Part shown: piece by piece, positions 1-8,039 of the stretch
Layout of the letters: each line of letters begins with the position of its first letter
Numbering within the stretch: position 1 is the stretch's first letter
Assembly: GCF_007828215.1 (NCBI RefSeq)
Contig: NZ_VIUE01000023.1
Location: forward strand, 1-64,000
DNA from: Pseudomonas sp. SJZ074
Lineage (GTDB): Bacteria > Pseudomonadota > Gammaproteobacteria > Pseudomonadales > Pseudomonadaceae
Direction of reading: 5' to 3'
DNA length: 64,000 nucleotides
Notes under the pieces: model-generated
Told to the model about the DNA's origin: nothing
The model's input: the letters and a program-made list of their open reading frames with translations, nothing else
The model's database searches: none
Translations under genes and position numbers: made by a program

Positions 1-26
1 CGGGTGTAGGTCTTTCGCTCTTGCAT
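1..26 (-). CDS. Transposase OrfA-like N-terminus, partial
   Basis: Only the first eight codons (MQERKTYT, then a partial codon) are visible before the window edge. The start is well supported by AGGAGG six bases upstream. A basic N-terminus of the form K-x-Y-T/S-x-E-F is typical of the helix-turn-helix OrfA of IS3-family elements, but too little is visible to prove it. It points away from the type VI module, which places that module next to a mobile element. Confidence 0.45.
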
Positions 27-78
27 GGATCCTCCTGATGGGGCGAATCATATCGCCCTTAAGAGGTGTCCGGGATCA
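1..78 (-). mobile_element. Tip of an IS3-like insertion sequence (cut by window edge)
   Basis: Read on the minus strand, the element appears to begin at position 78 with TGATCCCGGACACCTCTT and runs through a leader to an AGGAGG ribosome binding site (plus 32-37) and an ATG at 24-26. A 5'-TG terminus followed within about 50 bases by a strong RBS and a transposase-like N-terminus fits the end of an IS3-family element. The other end and the target duplication lie outside the window, so family and boundary are inferred. Confidence 0.55.
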
Positions 79-152
79 TTAAGCCAGTTCAGCTTCGCTC
101 CCATAGGTTTTTGCACCGTTTCCCTCACCGACTGGCATCAGGACCAGCCCCG

Positions 153-686
153 TCAGATGTTGGCCGGCACGAAATCCGGGCCGCCCAGTTTGTCGCGCAC
201 CGTCACCGCCGAGCGCATCAACGGCGTCCACATGCCGTCCGGGCTGTTCCACGCCGCGCCCGCCCAGCGGGTATCGGCCACCAGCTCGGCCTTGTACCGT
301 TCCAGCAGGCGCTTGAGAGCAACGGCGACGCTCCCCATGTCCACGTCAAACAGATCGCCATAGGGGCCTTGCGGCTGCTTGCGCTGTTTATCCTGGCAGA
401 AACGGTAATACCAGACCCAGTCATGGGCGATGTAGATCGCCCGCGTGCGGTCCGGGTACGTCGCCAGCATCGTCAGCAGTGCCGAGACGAAGCGCATGGG
501 AAAGCTGGCATCGTGGGTCTGGCGCCAGTACGGCATGATCAACTGATCGAACGCCGCCACCACGTTCTGCGGCTCGTCGTTATCGCTCTTGGCTTCGAGA
601 AAGTAGAACGGCTCGCCCACCAGGAACTTGTCCAGATCGTTATTGGCCAACGCCAGCAACAGCACGTTGTCGTGTGGATTACTCAT
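153..686 (-). CDS. Putative immunity protein of the adjacent PAAR effector
   Basis: A 177-residue cytosolic-looking protein with no signal peptide or membrane segment, rich in aromatic and charged residues. I do not recognise its family. The role is inferred from position: it is the last gene of a chaperone-effector-immunity trio, and its ATG overlaps the effector stop by four bases (683-686), which implies translational coupling. A longer in-frame extension upstream would lie inside the effector gene and is less likely. If correct, the protein would neutralise the C-terminal toxin of the upstream effector in the producing cell. Confidence 0.6.
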   Translation of the reverse strand: MSNPHDNVLLLALANNDLDKFLVGEPFYFLEAKSDNDEPQNVVAAFDQLIMPYWRQTHDASFPMRFVSALLTMLATYPDRTRAIYIAHDWVWYYRFCQDKQRKQPQGPYGDLFDVDMGSVAVALKRLLERYKAELVADTRWAGAAWNSPDGMWTPLMRSAVTVRDKLGGPDFVPANI

Positions 687-1978
687 TGGATTCTCACTAC
701 GTCTCGGGTGGTCATCAACGTGTTGATGTCGTTGCCGTGGGCGATGGGCACGTTGTCCAGCACCGCTTCGCGCATGCCGCCCGGATGGGTCAGGCCGCCC
801 GGCCGCCACAGCGAGTTCACCCCGCCTTCGTTACCGGTGGGCATCAGTACCTTGGGGTTGTCCAGGTTCATCATGTAGATGTCCTTGCCGACCAGCGATC
901 CCGGATCGTAACCCAAGGCCGACTCCAGTACCGACACGTCGCCGGTTTTCTTGTATTCGGCGACCACGGCATTCAGGTCGGATTTTGCCATGACGAACTT
1001 GTTCGGGTTGAACGAGCCGTATTTGGGGTTGGCGATATCGTCCGCGGTGAACAGGAAACTCCCGCCCTCTTCCTCGAATGTCTTGAGGTGCTTATCGACA
1101 TAGGGCCCTTCCAGATAATCCCGCGGCGGCGGTCGGCTGCCCTTGGGAATCGCCATGATATCGGCTTCGGTCACGCCCGCCTTGTAGGCCGCTGCGCGCG
1201 GTGTCGGGGCCGCGCCGAGGCGGGCCATTTTCGGCCCCAGGCCCAGCAGCGCCATGCCGGCAATGCCTTGGAGCAAATCGCGATAACCGGGGCCGAGGCG
1301 GTCGCCCAACTGACCCAACAACGCCATGCCCCCCATCATCGCGCCACCGATCACCACGAACCCGGCGAAGGCCGCCGCACCAGCCATCGCCGCCAGTACC
1401 GCAGCGGCGCCCATGGCGACCATGCCCAAGGCTTCCAGCCCTGTGTGCAGCCAGCCTTCGATATCGAGGACAAAGGCGACCGCAACCGTCGGCCCACCAA
1501 TAAACGTGTTGGGGCTGCCGCTCTTGATGTGCGCACCGCAAACCATCTTGCTCTGCAACCGCGCCGCCGGCCTGCCGTTGATGAAAACCGTTGCGCTGCC
1601 TTCGGCGATCAGCACCGGGAATGGCCAGATCGGGTGATTCATCGGCAAACCCGAACACGAGGACGACACGTCTGCCCCCGCACGCATCGCGTTGCGGTTG
1701 TTGATCTGGACGTTGAGGCTGCCCATGATCAACACCCCCGTGGTCGGCTCGGGCAGGTTGAAGAGGGTGTTCAGGCCCTTGAGGATCTGGAACATCGACA
1801 GACCGCCCGCCGCAATCGAACCGGCCATGATCGCCAGCGCCACGCCGCCGGTCGCCACGGTGGCCGCGACCACCGCCGCACCGATCAACGCGCCGGCAAC
1901 GGCCCCAGCCACCATCGCGGCGACACCAAAACCGTGGGCAATTTCATCGCCAAGGCGCGCAGCGGCCAGCATGTCCAT
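683..1978 (-). CDS. PrePAAR/PAAR type VI secretion effector with C-terminal toxin domain
   Basis: 431 residues. Residues 6-15 read AARLGDEIAH, an exact match to the prePAAR motif AARxxDxxxH. A first hydrophobic segment (about 18-62), a PAAR-like domain (about 77-168) and a second hydrophobic block (about 183-248) follow, then a soluble C-terminal domain (about 265-431) containing GNEGGVNSLWRPGG and GGMREAV. Two hydrophobic regions around PAAR is the layout of Eag-dependent effectors that cap the VgrG spike. Length and layout match P. aeruginosa Tse6, an NAD(P)+ glycohydrolase, but the enzymatic activity here is inference only. The upstream gene is an Eag chaperone and the downstream gene a likely immunity protein. 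No T6SS structural genes are in the window, so it would be an orphan cargo locus. Confidence 0.82.
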   Translation of the reverse strand: MDMLAAARLGDEIAHGFGVAAMVAGAVAGALIGAAVVAATVATGGVALAIMAGSIAAGGLSMFQILKGLNTLFNLPEPTTGVLIMGSLNVQINNRNAMRAGADVSSSCSGLPMNHPIWPFPVLIAEGSATVFINGRPAARLQSKMVCGAHIKSGSPNTFIGGPTVAVAFVLDIEGWLHTGLEALGMVAMGAAAVLAAMAGAAAFAGFVVIGGAMMGGMALLGQLGDRLGPGYRDLLQGIAGMALLGLGPKMARLGAAPTPRAAAYKAGVTEADIMAIPKGSRPPPRDYLEGPYVDKHLKTFEEEGGSFLFTADDIANPKYGSFNPNKFVMAKSDLNAVVAEYKKTGDVSVLESALGYDPGSLVGKDIYMMNLDNPKVLMPTGNEGGVNSLWRPGGLTHPGGMREAVLDNVPIAHGNDINTLMTTRDVVRIQ

Positions 1979-2005
1979 TGGAGTTATCGTCTTCGCGCGG
2001 GGTAA

Positions 2006-2440
2006 TCAGGCAGTCTGTGGACGCAGCTTGAGCGAGTGCATGGCCATCTTCCACGCCGGCTCGTGGTGCACGAGATCGTTCGGGGTGGTGGTCAGCGTCG
2101 TGATCAACCCCACGGGCTGGCGGTCGATGAACACCTGGCGCAGCATCAGTTCCCGACCTTCACGTTGCCAGCTGTAATCGAGCAACACCGCCCCATGGCC
2201 ATGGAGCGCGAAATCCCAGCGCTTGATCAGGTTGAAGCCAGGTAGCTGCTGCTCGGCGCTTGCCAGTTGCGCGGCCACGTAGTCGCTGAACGGCGTATCG
2301 CCCCGGCCCGGGTCGCGGCTGATGACGAAACTGGCTTCCCTGGCCGTTCCGACGGCGGGCAGCTTGAAGATATTGATGCTCTGGTCCTGCCAACGGTCGG
2401 GAATGTCGAGGTCGGCTTCTTGGAGGCGATAGAGCGGCAT
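2006..2440 (-). CDS. Eag-type (DUF1795/DcrB-like) T6SS effector chaperone
   Basis: 144 residues, starting MPLYRLQEADLDIP. The N-terminal half, with its DIPDRWxDxSINIF pattern, and the mid-protein segment from SFVISRDP onward resemble the DUF1795 family, to which EagT6 and EagR belong. These cytosolic chaperones wrap the hydrophobic N-terminal segments of prePAAR effectors before loading. The gene is first in the trio and lies 27 bases upstream of the effector start. I placed the start at 2440 because the family begins near M-x-x-Y-x-L; the longer reading frame adds a proline-rich stretch of no family resemblance. Confidence 0.8.
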   Translation of the reverse strand: MPLYRLQEADLDIPDRWQDQSINIFKLPAVGTAREASFVISRDPGRGDTPFSDYVAAQLASAEQQLPGFNLIKRWDFALHGHGAVLLDYSWQREGRELMLRQVFIDRQPVGLITTLTTTPNDLVHHEPAWKMAMHSLKLRPQTA

Positions 2441-2602
2441 GATTCGGGTTGTTTCCAGGCAAGGGAGTGGCGGAGTCAGCGGCAGATCTTCAAGCAATAG
2501 ATTGTAACAATCAAGGCATCGGGAGGAGCCGTTTACGGGGCCATGACACCCGTCTCATTTCTCCCTCCCACAGCCTCCCTGGTCACCCATCTACCTGGCT
2601 TT

Positions 2603-3319
2603 TCAAGCCGTCTTGCACGTCAACCAGGCGCTCCAGAAAAGACTGCTGAAGAAGCGGGTAGCATCGCCGAATCCGGACTCCTGCAACAACGTCATGACAG
2701 CTGCCTCGGAATGCGGAGGGTCGGCACCTTCAAGGATCTTGCCGAGCTTGACCTTCACTTCATCCGGACTTGCGCCGTGCTGCCGCCAGCGTTGTCCCCA
2801 GGCCGCCAGCAGCAACGGCTGGCTGGCATAAGCGTATTGGTTCCCCGCCACGACCAGCGGAGCCCCCGGCTTCAAATGGGCCCGGATGGAGCGAAAGATC
2901 TGCCGCTTGGCCTCATCGCCATCGAGGTGATGGAACACGCCGATCAGGGTGGCGGCATCGTAGGACTCGTCCGCTGCCAGGTCCTGGACCTGACCAAGAT
3001 GCAGGCATGTTCTTTCGAGCAAGCCGTTCGCCTCCAGCTGTTGCCTGGCGGCCTCCAGCATCGGCGCGGACGGGTCGACGGCAGTGAAGCGCCAACCTGG
3101 CTCCAACGCTGCCATTGCAATGATCTCCTGAGCCGTGCCGCCAGCGCCCACGACCAGGATGTTCGCCGAACCTGTCTGATCGAGGCTTGCCGCCAGCATG
3201 CAGGCGGCCAAGTCCTGGCAGGCGTCATACCCGGCCAACGCGATACGGCTTTGTCGGCCGTATTCATTGGCTCGGCAGGCATCGAATTTTGTAGCTGAGG
3301 GAAGTGAGGATGATTTCAA
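2603..3319 (-). CDS. Class I SAM-dependent methyltransferase
   Basis: 238 residues from a TTG start at 3319, preceded by AGGAG at suitable distance; the upstream ATG-like option lacks an RBS. The glycine-rich SAM site is ILVVGAGGTAQE, followed by an acidic strand end (FTAVDPSAPML) that would bind the ribose and a VFHHLDGDEA segment typical of UbiE/Methyltransf_25-type enzymes. The substrate cannot be told from sequence. It stands alone on the minus strand between the T6SS module and a divergent small secreted protein, so context gives no pathway. The fold assignment is firm and the specificity unknown. Confidence 0.75.
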   Translation of the reverse strand: MKSSSLPSATKFDACRANEYGRQSRIALAGYDACQDLAACMLAASLDQTGSANILVVGAGGTAQEIIAMAALEPGWRFTAVDPSAPMLEAARQQLEANGLLERTCLHLGQVQDLAADESYDAATLIGVFHHLDGDEAKRQIFRSIRAHLKPGAPLVVAGNQYAYASQPLLLAAWGQRWRQHGASPDEVKVKLGKILEGADPPHSEAAVMTLLQESGFGDATRFFSSLFWSAWLTCKTA

Positions 3320-3480
3320 GGCGGTTCTCCTATGTCCTTGAACCAAGCTACGTCACCGGTTGAGATAATAAAAATTCATTAATTTCATGCGCCGCATTCC
3401 CATCAGGAATGGCGAACTCAATTCGAATTGAGTTGGGCGTCAGGGTAAGCTTCCCTCCAGCCCCCACGAGTTGCACAACC

Positions 3481-3858
3481 ATGACCAACCAGGCGATGCG
3501 CCGTGCGCTATTGGCTTTGATTTTCCCGATGATGTGCGCGCCCGTGCACGCGGCAACGTGGCAGATCTGCCGCCTGGAGCTGCGCATCATCGAGGTGGTG
3601 AGGCAACCGTATCCACAGCTCCAGGCCCAGGTCCTGGAAGTAAGCCGTAAATCACCTGCGACCGAATGTCCGGAGGAAGGCTCGAGCCTCACGTTCACGC
3701 CGGAAACGCCCGATTACCAAGCCACACTACCCCGCAAGCAATGGCCTGGGAGGGGGCAGTCAGTGCGTGTCGACTACCGGTACCTGGATGGCATTTGCAA
3801 GGGCGATGGCAATAATTACCCGTGCCGCATCAGGCACTACCCGGTGGTGGGTCGCTAG
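3481..3858 (+). CDS. Small secreted hypothetical protein
   Basis: 125 residues with a clear signal peptide: a basic N-terminus, a hydrophobic core (LLALIFPMMCAPV) and a VHA-A cleavage site near residue 24. The mature part has four cysteines (CRLELRI, ATECPEE, GICKGDG, PCRIRH) that could form two disulfides in the periplasm. I do not recognise a family. An upstream in-frame start at 3409 would add a stretch without signal character and is less likely. It is followed by a REP fragment and a terminator shared with the hup gene. Confidence 0.6.
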   Translation: MTNQAMRRALLALIFPMMCAPVHAATWQICRLELRIIEVVRQPYPQLQAQVLEVSRKSPATECPEEGSSLTFTPETPDYQATLPRKQWPGRGQSVRVDYRYLDGICKGDGNNYPCRIRHYPVVGR

Positions 3859-3901
3859 ACCGCTATCGCGAGCAGGCTCTGCACCACCGAAAAAAACCAT
3901 A

Positions 3902-3940
3902 AAAAAAGGGCACCCGACTCCCTCGTCATGCCCTTTTTTC
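3902..3940. terminator. Bidirectional Rho-independent terminator
   Basis: An AAAAAAGGGCA arm pairs with TGCCCTTTTTT across a short loop. Runs of A on one side and T on the other allow it to work for both the secreted-protein gene and the convergent hup gene. A partial REP palindrome (CGCTATCGCGAGCAGGCTC, about 3860-3880) lies just before it. Confidence 0.8.
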
Positions 3941-3981
3941 GTTGTCGCTTCATCCCCTCTGCCCGAGGGGGCCCACAGCAA

Positions 3982-4257
3982 TTATTGGTTAACGCTGTCC
4001 TTCAACATCTTGCCCGGCTTGAAAGCGACCGTGTTGCTGGCCTTGATTTTCACCGGCTCACCGGTTTGTGGGTTCTTGCCGGTGCGGGCGCCACGGTGGC
4101 GTTGCAGGAAAGTGCCGAAGCCAACCAGGGTGACGCTGTCCTTGCGGTGCAGGGCGCCGGTGATTTCTTCCAGGACGGCGTTGAGGACGCGGTTGGCTTG
4201 TTCTTTGGTGAGGTCCGCTTTTTCCGCGATGGCGGCAGCGAGTTCTGGTTTACGCAT
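3982..4257 (-). CDS. hupA: HU family nucleoid-associated DNA-binding protein
   Basis: 91 residues, the normal HU length. The start MRKPELAAAIAEKADL and the DNA-binding beta-arm segment (GFGTFLQRHRGARTGKNPQTG, with the conserved R-x-x-R-x-x-x-N-P pattern near 53-64) are diagnostic. HU dimers bend DNA and compact the nucleoid. AAAGGGG precedes the ATG. The gene sits next to rubredoxin reductase, as in other pseudomonads, where this copy is usually called hupA; Pseudomonas has several HU paralogues, so the symbol is the least certain part. It has its own 190-base upstream region and a terminator shared with the convergent gene. Confidence 0.93.
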   Translation of the reverse strand: MRKPELAAAIAEKADLTKEQANRVLNAVLEEITGALHRKDSVTLVGFGTFLQRHRGARTGKNPQTGEPVKIKASNTVAFKPGKMLKDSVNQ

Positions 4258-4449
4258 GAATGAAGCCCCTTTGACGGTTTTTTTGTTGTTATGTCTGGAC
4301 TGTTCTCTTGGGAAACAGCCTCTAAGGCACCGCAGGCTCTACACTGCGGCAGACGGGAGTGAGGATGGCACGGGCCCGGACACGACGCCAGTGTCCGCGC
4401 GACCTTTGTGGCATCAAAAGCATGGCTTTTGCGACAGAACCCCCAGTAT

Positions 4450-5598
4450 TTACGCCAGCAAGGGCGGAAGTTCCTTGTTCAGGGCCAGTTTCTCCATCAC
4501 CGCTGTGCCTGTCAGGGCATAGCCCAGCAAGTTGCCTTCGGCGTCGCGGCACAACGCCTTGATGTCGGAGCCCTGCCCCTCGACGCTCCAGGCACCTTCA
4601 CGGCCCCGTGGCGGCGGCGATACGACCAACGGGCATACCGGTGTCTTTACGGTAATCGGCATCGGACCGTAGCCGACAGCGGTCGGATTGCCCGCCAGGG
4701 TCTGGGCCAGGGCGCGGGCGCAGCTCATCAGCGGCATCACGTACAACAGGTTCAAGCCATCGACCTCGGCGCAGTCGCCCAGGGCATAGATGTTGGCGTG
4801 GGATGTTTTCAACTGGCGGTCGACCACCACGCCCCGATTGACCATCAGGCCGGCGGCGGCCGCCAGGTCGATACGCGGACGCAGGCCGATGGCCGAGACC
4901 ACCAGGTCGCAGGCGATCACCTGGCCGTCGGACAGGTGCGCCTCCAATCCATCGGCCGCCCGCTGCAGGCGGTTGAGTACCGGTCCCAGGTGGAAGCGCG
5001 CACCCAGGCTTTCCAGTCCAGCCTGCACCGCAACGGCGGCGGCCGGGTGCAGCAGCGTCGGCATGACCTGCTCGCAGGGCGCCACCAGTTGCACCTCGTA
5101 ACCGCCGAGGATCAGGTCGTTGGCGAATTCACAACCGATCAGCCCGGCACCCAGCAACAGCACCCGGCGCTTGCCGGCAGCCGCGGCGCGAAAGCGCGCG
5201 TAGTCTTCCAGGTCGTTGATGGGGAAGATCAGGTCTGCCGCGTCACCCTGCACCGGTACGCGTACGGTTTCGGCGCCCCAGGCCAGGACCAGGTCGCGAT
5301 AGTTCAGCGCTTCTTCGCCGATCCACAAGCGCTTGTGTCCCGGATCGATGCCGCTGATGCGGGTATGGGTGCGCACTTCGGCCTTCAACTGCTCGGCCAT
5401 GGCCCCGGGCTCGGCCATGCTCAGGCCGTCGGCGTCCTTGTTCTTGCCAAAGCCGGTGGACAGCATCGGCTTGGAGTAGGAGCGGCCGTCGTCCGCGGTA
5501 ATCAGCAGCAGCGGGGTTTCGCTATCAAGCTTGCGAAACTCCCGGGCCAGGTTGTAGCCGGCCAGGCCGGTACCGACGATGACGACAGGTGCGCTCAT
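4450..5598 (-). CDS. rubB: Rubredoxin-NAD(+) reductase
   Basis: 382 residues from an ATG with GGAGAG five bases upstream; an ATG four codons earlier is less well placed. A two-dinucleotide-fold flavoprotein: FAD site VIVGTGLAGYNLA near residue 5, NAD site VLLLGAGLIGCE near 145, and the FAD-binding IYALGDCAEV near 275. It passes electrons from NADH to rubredoxin, which in pseudomonads serves alkane hydroxylase or oxidative-stress reduction. The rubredoxin gene lies immediately upstream on the same strand (33-base gap), so the two probably form an operon. Confidence 0.92.
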   Translation of the reverse strand: MSAPVVIVGTGLAGYNLAREFRKLDSETPLLLITADDGRSYSKPMLSTGFGKNKDADGLSMAEPGAMAEQLKAEVRTHTRISGIDPGHKRLWIGEEALNYRDLVLAWGAETVRVPVQGDAADLIFPINDLEDYARFRAAAAGKRRVLLLGAGLIGCEFANDLILGGYEVQLVAPCEQVMPTLLHPAAAVAVQAGLESLGARFHLGPVLNRLQRAADGLEAHLSDGQVIACDLVVSAIGLRPRIDLAAAAGLMVNRGVVVDRQLKTSHANIYALGDCAEVDGLNLLYVMPLMSCARALAQTLAGNPTAVGYGPMPITVKTPVCPLVVSPPPRGREGAWSVEGQGSDIKALCRDAEGNLLGYALTGTAVMEKLALNKELPPLLA

Positions 5599-5631
5599 GT
5601 TGCTCTCCATGTAAAAAACAGTGGGAAACGA

Positions 5632-5799
5632 TCAGCTGATATCGATCATTTCGAAATCCATTTTGCCGACACCGCAATCCGGGCATAGCCAATCGTCTGG
5701 AACGTCCTCCCAGCGGGTGCCAGGCGCGATGCCATCGTCAGGCCAGCCGTCAGCTTCGTTGTAGATCAGGCCACAGACGATACATTGCCACTTCTTCAT
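5632..5799 (-). CDS. rubA: Rubredoxin
   Basis: 55 residues, MKKWQCIVCGLIYNE onward, with the two iron-binding knuckles C6-x-x-C9-G and C39-P-x-C42-G and the conserved W-E-D-V-P-x-D-W segment between them. This is a one-iron electron carrier reduced by the downstream rubredoxin reductase. Some pseudomonads carry two tandem rubredoxin genes at this locus; only one is seen here. It begins the likely rubA-rubB operon, divergent from ubiC. Confidence 0.95.
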   Translation of the reverse strand: MKKWQCIVCGLIYNEADGWPDDGIAPGTRWEDVPDDWLCPDCGVGKMDFEMIDIS

Positions 5800-5973
5800 T
5801 CCAATACTTCCTCAAGATGTCAGGCCTTGCCGGGATTTTCCGGCTCAGGGCCGTTTTGTACTGATCGCTTGCGGCAGATGCAAGCATGATCGGCCGGCTG
5901 CAGGCCGGGCCAGTCAAAACCCGCGTCCGACATGGTAAGCTCGCGGCCTCATTTGCTGCCATTCAAGACCTCT

Positions 5974-6537
5974 GTGCCGCATACAAATTCGATATTTCCT
6001 ACACTTCAATGGTTGCCCCAGCACCTGCTGTCGCCCCGTCCCGATGCTGGTGTACTCGACTGGCTGTTCGACGAAGGTTCCCTGACCCGGCGCCTCACGC
6101 ACCTGTCGGACGGACATTTCAGCGTGGCACCGTTGTTCGAGGGCTGGCAGCCATTGCGCGATGACGAGTGTGCCGCGCTGGACCTGGCCCCAGGCAGCGA
6201 AGGCTGGGTGCGCGAGGTGTATCTGCATGGCCATGGCGAGCCTTGGGTGTTCGCCCGCAGCGTGGCGGCCCGCAGTGCATTGCAGGGCGATGGGTTGCAG
6301 ATGGACGGGCTGGGCAGCCGTTCCTTGGGGGAGCTGTTGTTCTGCGACCAGGCCTTCCAGCGCGGCCCCATCGAGGTATGCCATTATCCCGAGCAGTGGC
6401 TGCCGCGCGACGCGCGCGCCGCTGAGTTGTGGGGCCGGCGCTCGCGTTTCGATCGCGGGGCGTTGAGTGTGCTGGTCGCGGAAATCTTCCTGCCGCGCCT
6501 GTGGAGCGTCGCCCGTGCCTATTCGGAGACTTACTGA
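5974..6537 (+). CDS. ubiC: Chorismate pyruvate-lyase
   Basis: About 187 residues from a GTG start; an in-frame start at 5932 would add 14 residues with no family character. UbiC splits chorismate into 4-hydroxybenzoate and pyruvate, the first committed step of ubiquinone synthesis. Family features are the WLFDEGSLTRRL segment, the VREVYLHGHGEPWVFARSV core with its substrate-contacting arginines, and the LGSRSLGELLF motif. The stop overlaps the ubiA start (TGATG), so translation is coupled to the next enzyme, which uses the product. The RBS is weak and the start is therefore uncertain by a few codons. Confidence 0.9.
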   Translation: MPHTNSIFPTLQWLPQHLLSPRPDAGVLDWLFDEGSLTRRLTHLSDGHFSVAPLFEGWQPLRDDECAALDLAPGSEGWVREVYLHGHGEPWVFARSVAARSALQGDGLQMDGLGSRSLGELLFCDQAFQRGPIEVCHYPEQWLPRDARAAELWGRRSRFDRGALSVLVAEIFLPRLWSVARAYSETY

Positions 6538-7427
6538 TGTACCTGCAACTGCTCAAGTCCTTGAACCGCCTCAACCCACGAGCCTGGGACTTCGTGCAAT
6601 TGACCCGCATGGACAAGCCCATCGGCATTTATCTGTTGCTGTGGCCGACCCTGTGGGCACTGTGGATCGCCGGTAACGGCTCGCCGTCGCTGGCCAACAT
6701 CGTGATTTTCGTCCTCGGCGTGACCCTGACCCGCGCCGGTGGCTGCGTGATCAACGATTGGGCCGACCGCAAGGTGGACGGCCACGTCAAGCGCACCGCA
6801 CAGCGCCCGCTGGCCAGCGGCAAGATCAGTTCGAAGGAAGCCCTGGTGTTCTTCGCCGTGCTGATGGCCGTGAGTTTCCTGCTGGTACTGTGCACCAATA
6901 CGCCGACAATCCTACTGTCCTTCGGCGGGCTGGCGCTGGCCCTCACCTACCCGTTCATGAAGCGCTACACCTACTACCCGCAAGTGGTCCTGGGCGCGGC
7001 GTTCTCCTGGGGCATGCCGATGGCGTTCACCGCCGAAACCGGCCATTTGCCGGCGGCCGCGTGGCTGCTGTACATCGCCAACCTGCTGTGGACAGTGGCC
7101 TACGACACCTACTACGCGATGACCGATCGGGATGATGATTTGCGGATCGGCGTGAAGTCCACGGCGATCCTGTTCGGCGATGCCGACCGGGTGATCAATC
7201 TGACGCTGCAGGGCCTGGCCCTGGGCTGCCTGCTGCTGGCCGGTTCGCAGTTCAAGCTGGGCGGCTGGTTCCACCTGGGGCTGGTGGTTGCGGCCGGATG
7301 TTTTGTCTGGGAGTTCTGGTACACCCGTGGCCGCGACCGGATGCGCTGCTTCCAGGCGTTCCTGCACAACCACTGGGCCGGGTTGGCGATTTTCGTGGGG
7401 ATCGTGCTGGATTATGGGTTGCGCTGA
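6537..7427 (+). CDS. ubiA: 4-hydroxybenzoate octaprenyltransferase
   Basis: 296 residues with eight or nine membrane helices. It attaches the polyprenyl tail to 4-hydroxybenzoate in the inner membrane. The two aspartate-rich metal-diphosphate sites are visible: NDWADRKVDGH near residue 70 and DTYYAMTDRDDD near 190. The protein starts MYLQLLKSLNRLNPRAW; the ATG overlaps the ubiC stop by one base. The ubiC-ubiA pair directly upstream of phoBR is a conserved Pseudomonas arrangement. A GC hairpin at about 7434-7464 follows. Confidence 0.95.
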   Translation: MYLQLLKSLNRLNPRAWDFVQLTRMDKPIGIYLLLWPTLWALWIAGNGSPSLANIVIFVLGVTLTRAGGCVINDWADRKVDGHVKRTAQRPLASGKISSKEALVFFAVLMAVSFLLVLCTNTPTILLSFGGLALALTYPFMKRYTYYPQVVLGAAFSWGMPMAFTAETGHLPAAAWLLYIANLLWTVAYDTYYAMTDRDDDLRIGVKSTAILFGDADRVINLTLQGLALGCLLLAGSQFKLGGWFHLGLVVAAGCFVWEFWYTRGRDRMRCFQAFLHNHWAGLAIFVGIVLDYGLR

Positions 7428-7497
7428 GGTCAACTGTGGTGAGGGGATTTATCCCTTCGCCACAATTGAATTTTCATCAGCCCAAGCGGGTGGTTCG

Positions 7498-7887
7498 TCA
7501 GTCGGCCTTCGCGGCCTTCCAGGCGCCGTTCTTCAGACCGTCACCGGTCGCTTCTCCTGGCGCCTTGTCCTTGATGAAGGTGTATAGAGGCTTGCCATTG
7601 TAAGCCCACTGCATAGAGCCATCCTCTCGCTTGATCACCGTCCATTTGCCCATGGATTTGGCATTTTTGTCCGCCATGAGCGGTGGCCAGTTGGTTGCGC
7701 ATTGGCCATTGCACGCCGATTTGCCATCCGCGTCCTCAGCAAACGTATACAACGTCATGCTCTTGTGGTCCGTCAGCATGCCATTCTCTTTATCGACCAT
7801 CGCCGGCTCGGCCGCAAACGCCAACGCAGGCAGCGCCAGGGCAGCCATCATCGCCAGCGCCTTGGTGGTTTGGGTGAAGTAAGTCAT
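7498..7887 (-). CDS. Secreted COG4315-type repeat protein
   Basis: 129 residues with a signal peptide (hydrophobic MMAALALPALAFA, cleavage near residue 25). The mature part holds two copies of the family repeat: a first MTLYTFAEDADGKSACNG-x-C-x-x-x-WPP block and a second PLYTFIKDKAPGEATG block, matching the predicted periplasmic/lipoprotein family with the Y-x-[FWY]-x-x-D motif. Function is unknown. No lipobox cysteine is visible, so it is more likely a soluble periplasmic protein. It is transcribed toward ubiA and divergently from phoB, with about 150 bases between, so the PHO-box region could influence both. Confidence 0.8.
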   Translation of the reverse strand: MTYFTQTTKALAMMAALALPALAFAAEPAMVDKENGMLTDHKSMTLYTFAEDADGKSACNGQCATNWPPLMADKNAKSMGKWTVIKREDGSMQWAYNGKPLYTFIKDKAPGEATGDGLKNGAWKAAKAD

Positions 7888-7968
7888 GGAAACCTTCTTT
7901 TGTGGTTGTCAGGATTCGGACTGAAAAGCGTAGTCCAGAATCCTCCTTACCGTTGGACGCGGAAATAA

Positions 7969-7986
7969 CTGTCACACGACTGCAAT
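7969..7986 (+). promoter_or_regulatory. PHO box before phoB
   Basis: Two direct heptamers in 11-base phase: CTGTCAC (7969-7975), four bases, CTGCAAT (7980-7986), against the consensus CTGTCAT-N4-CTGTCAT. The first is strong, the second degenerate. A TATCTAAT-like -10 lies about 9 bases downstream. It fits autoregulation of phoB by phosphorylated PhoB. Confidence 0.7.
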
Positions 7987-8039
7987 AATTCCGTTATCTA
8001 ATGCGGCGCAAGACAGTTAAATGACAAGAGGATTACCCC

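Noticed and set aside
674..2005. 443-codon frame opposite the PAAR effector
   Set aside because: Composition is the mirror of the effector's coding; the minus strand has prePAAR, PAAR and chaperone evidence.
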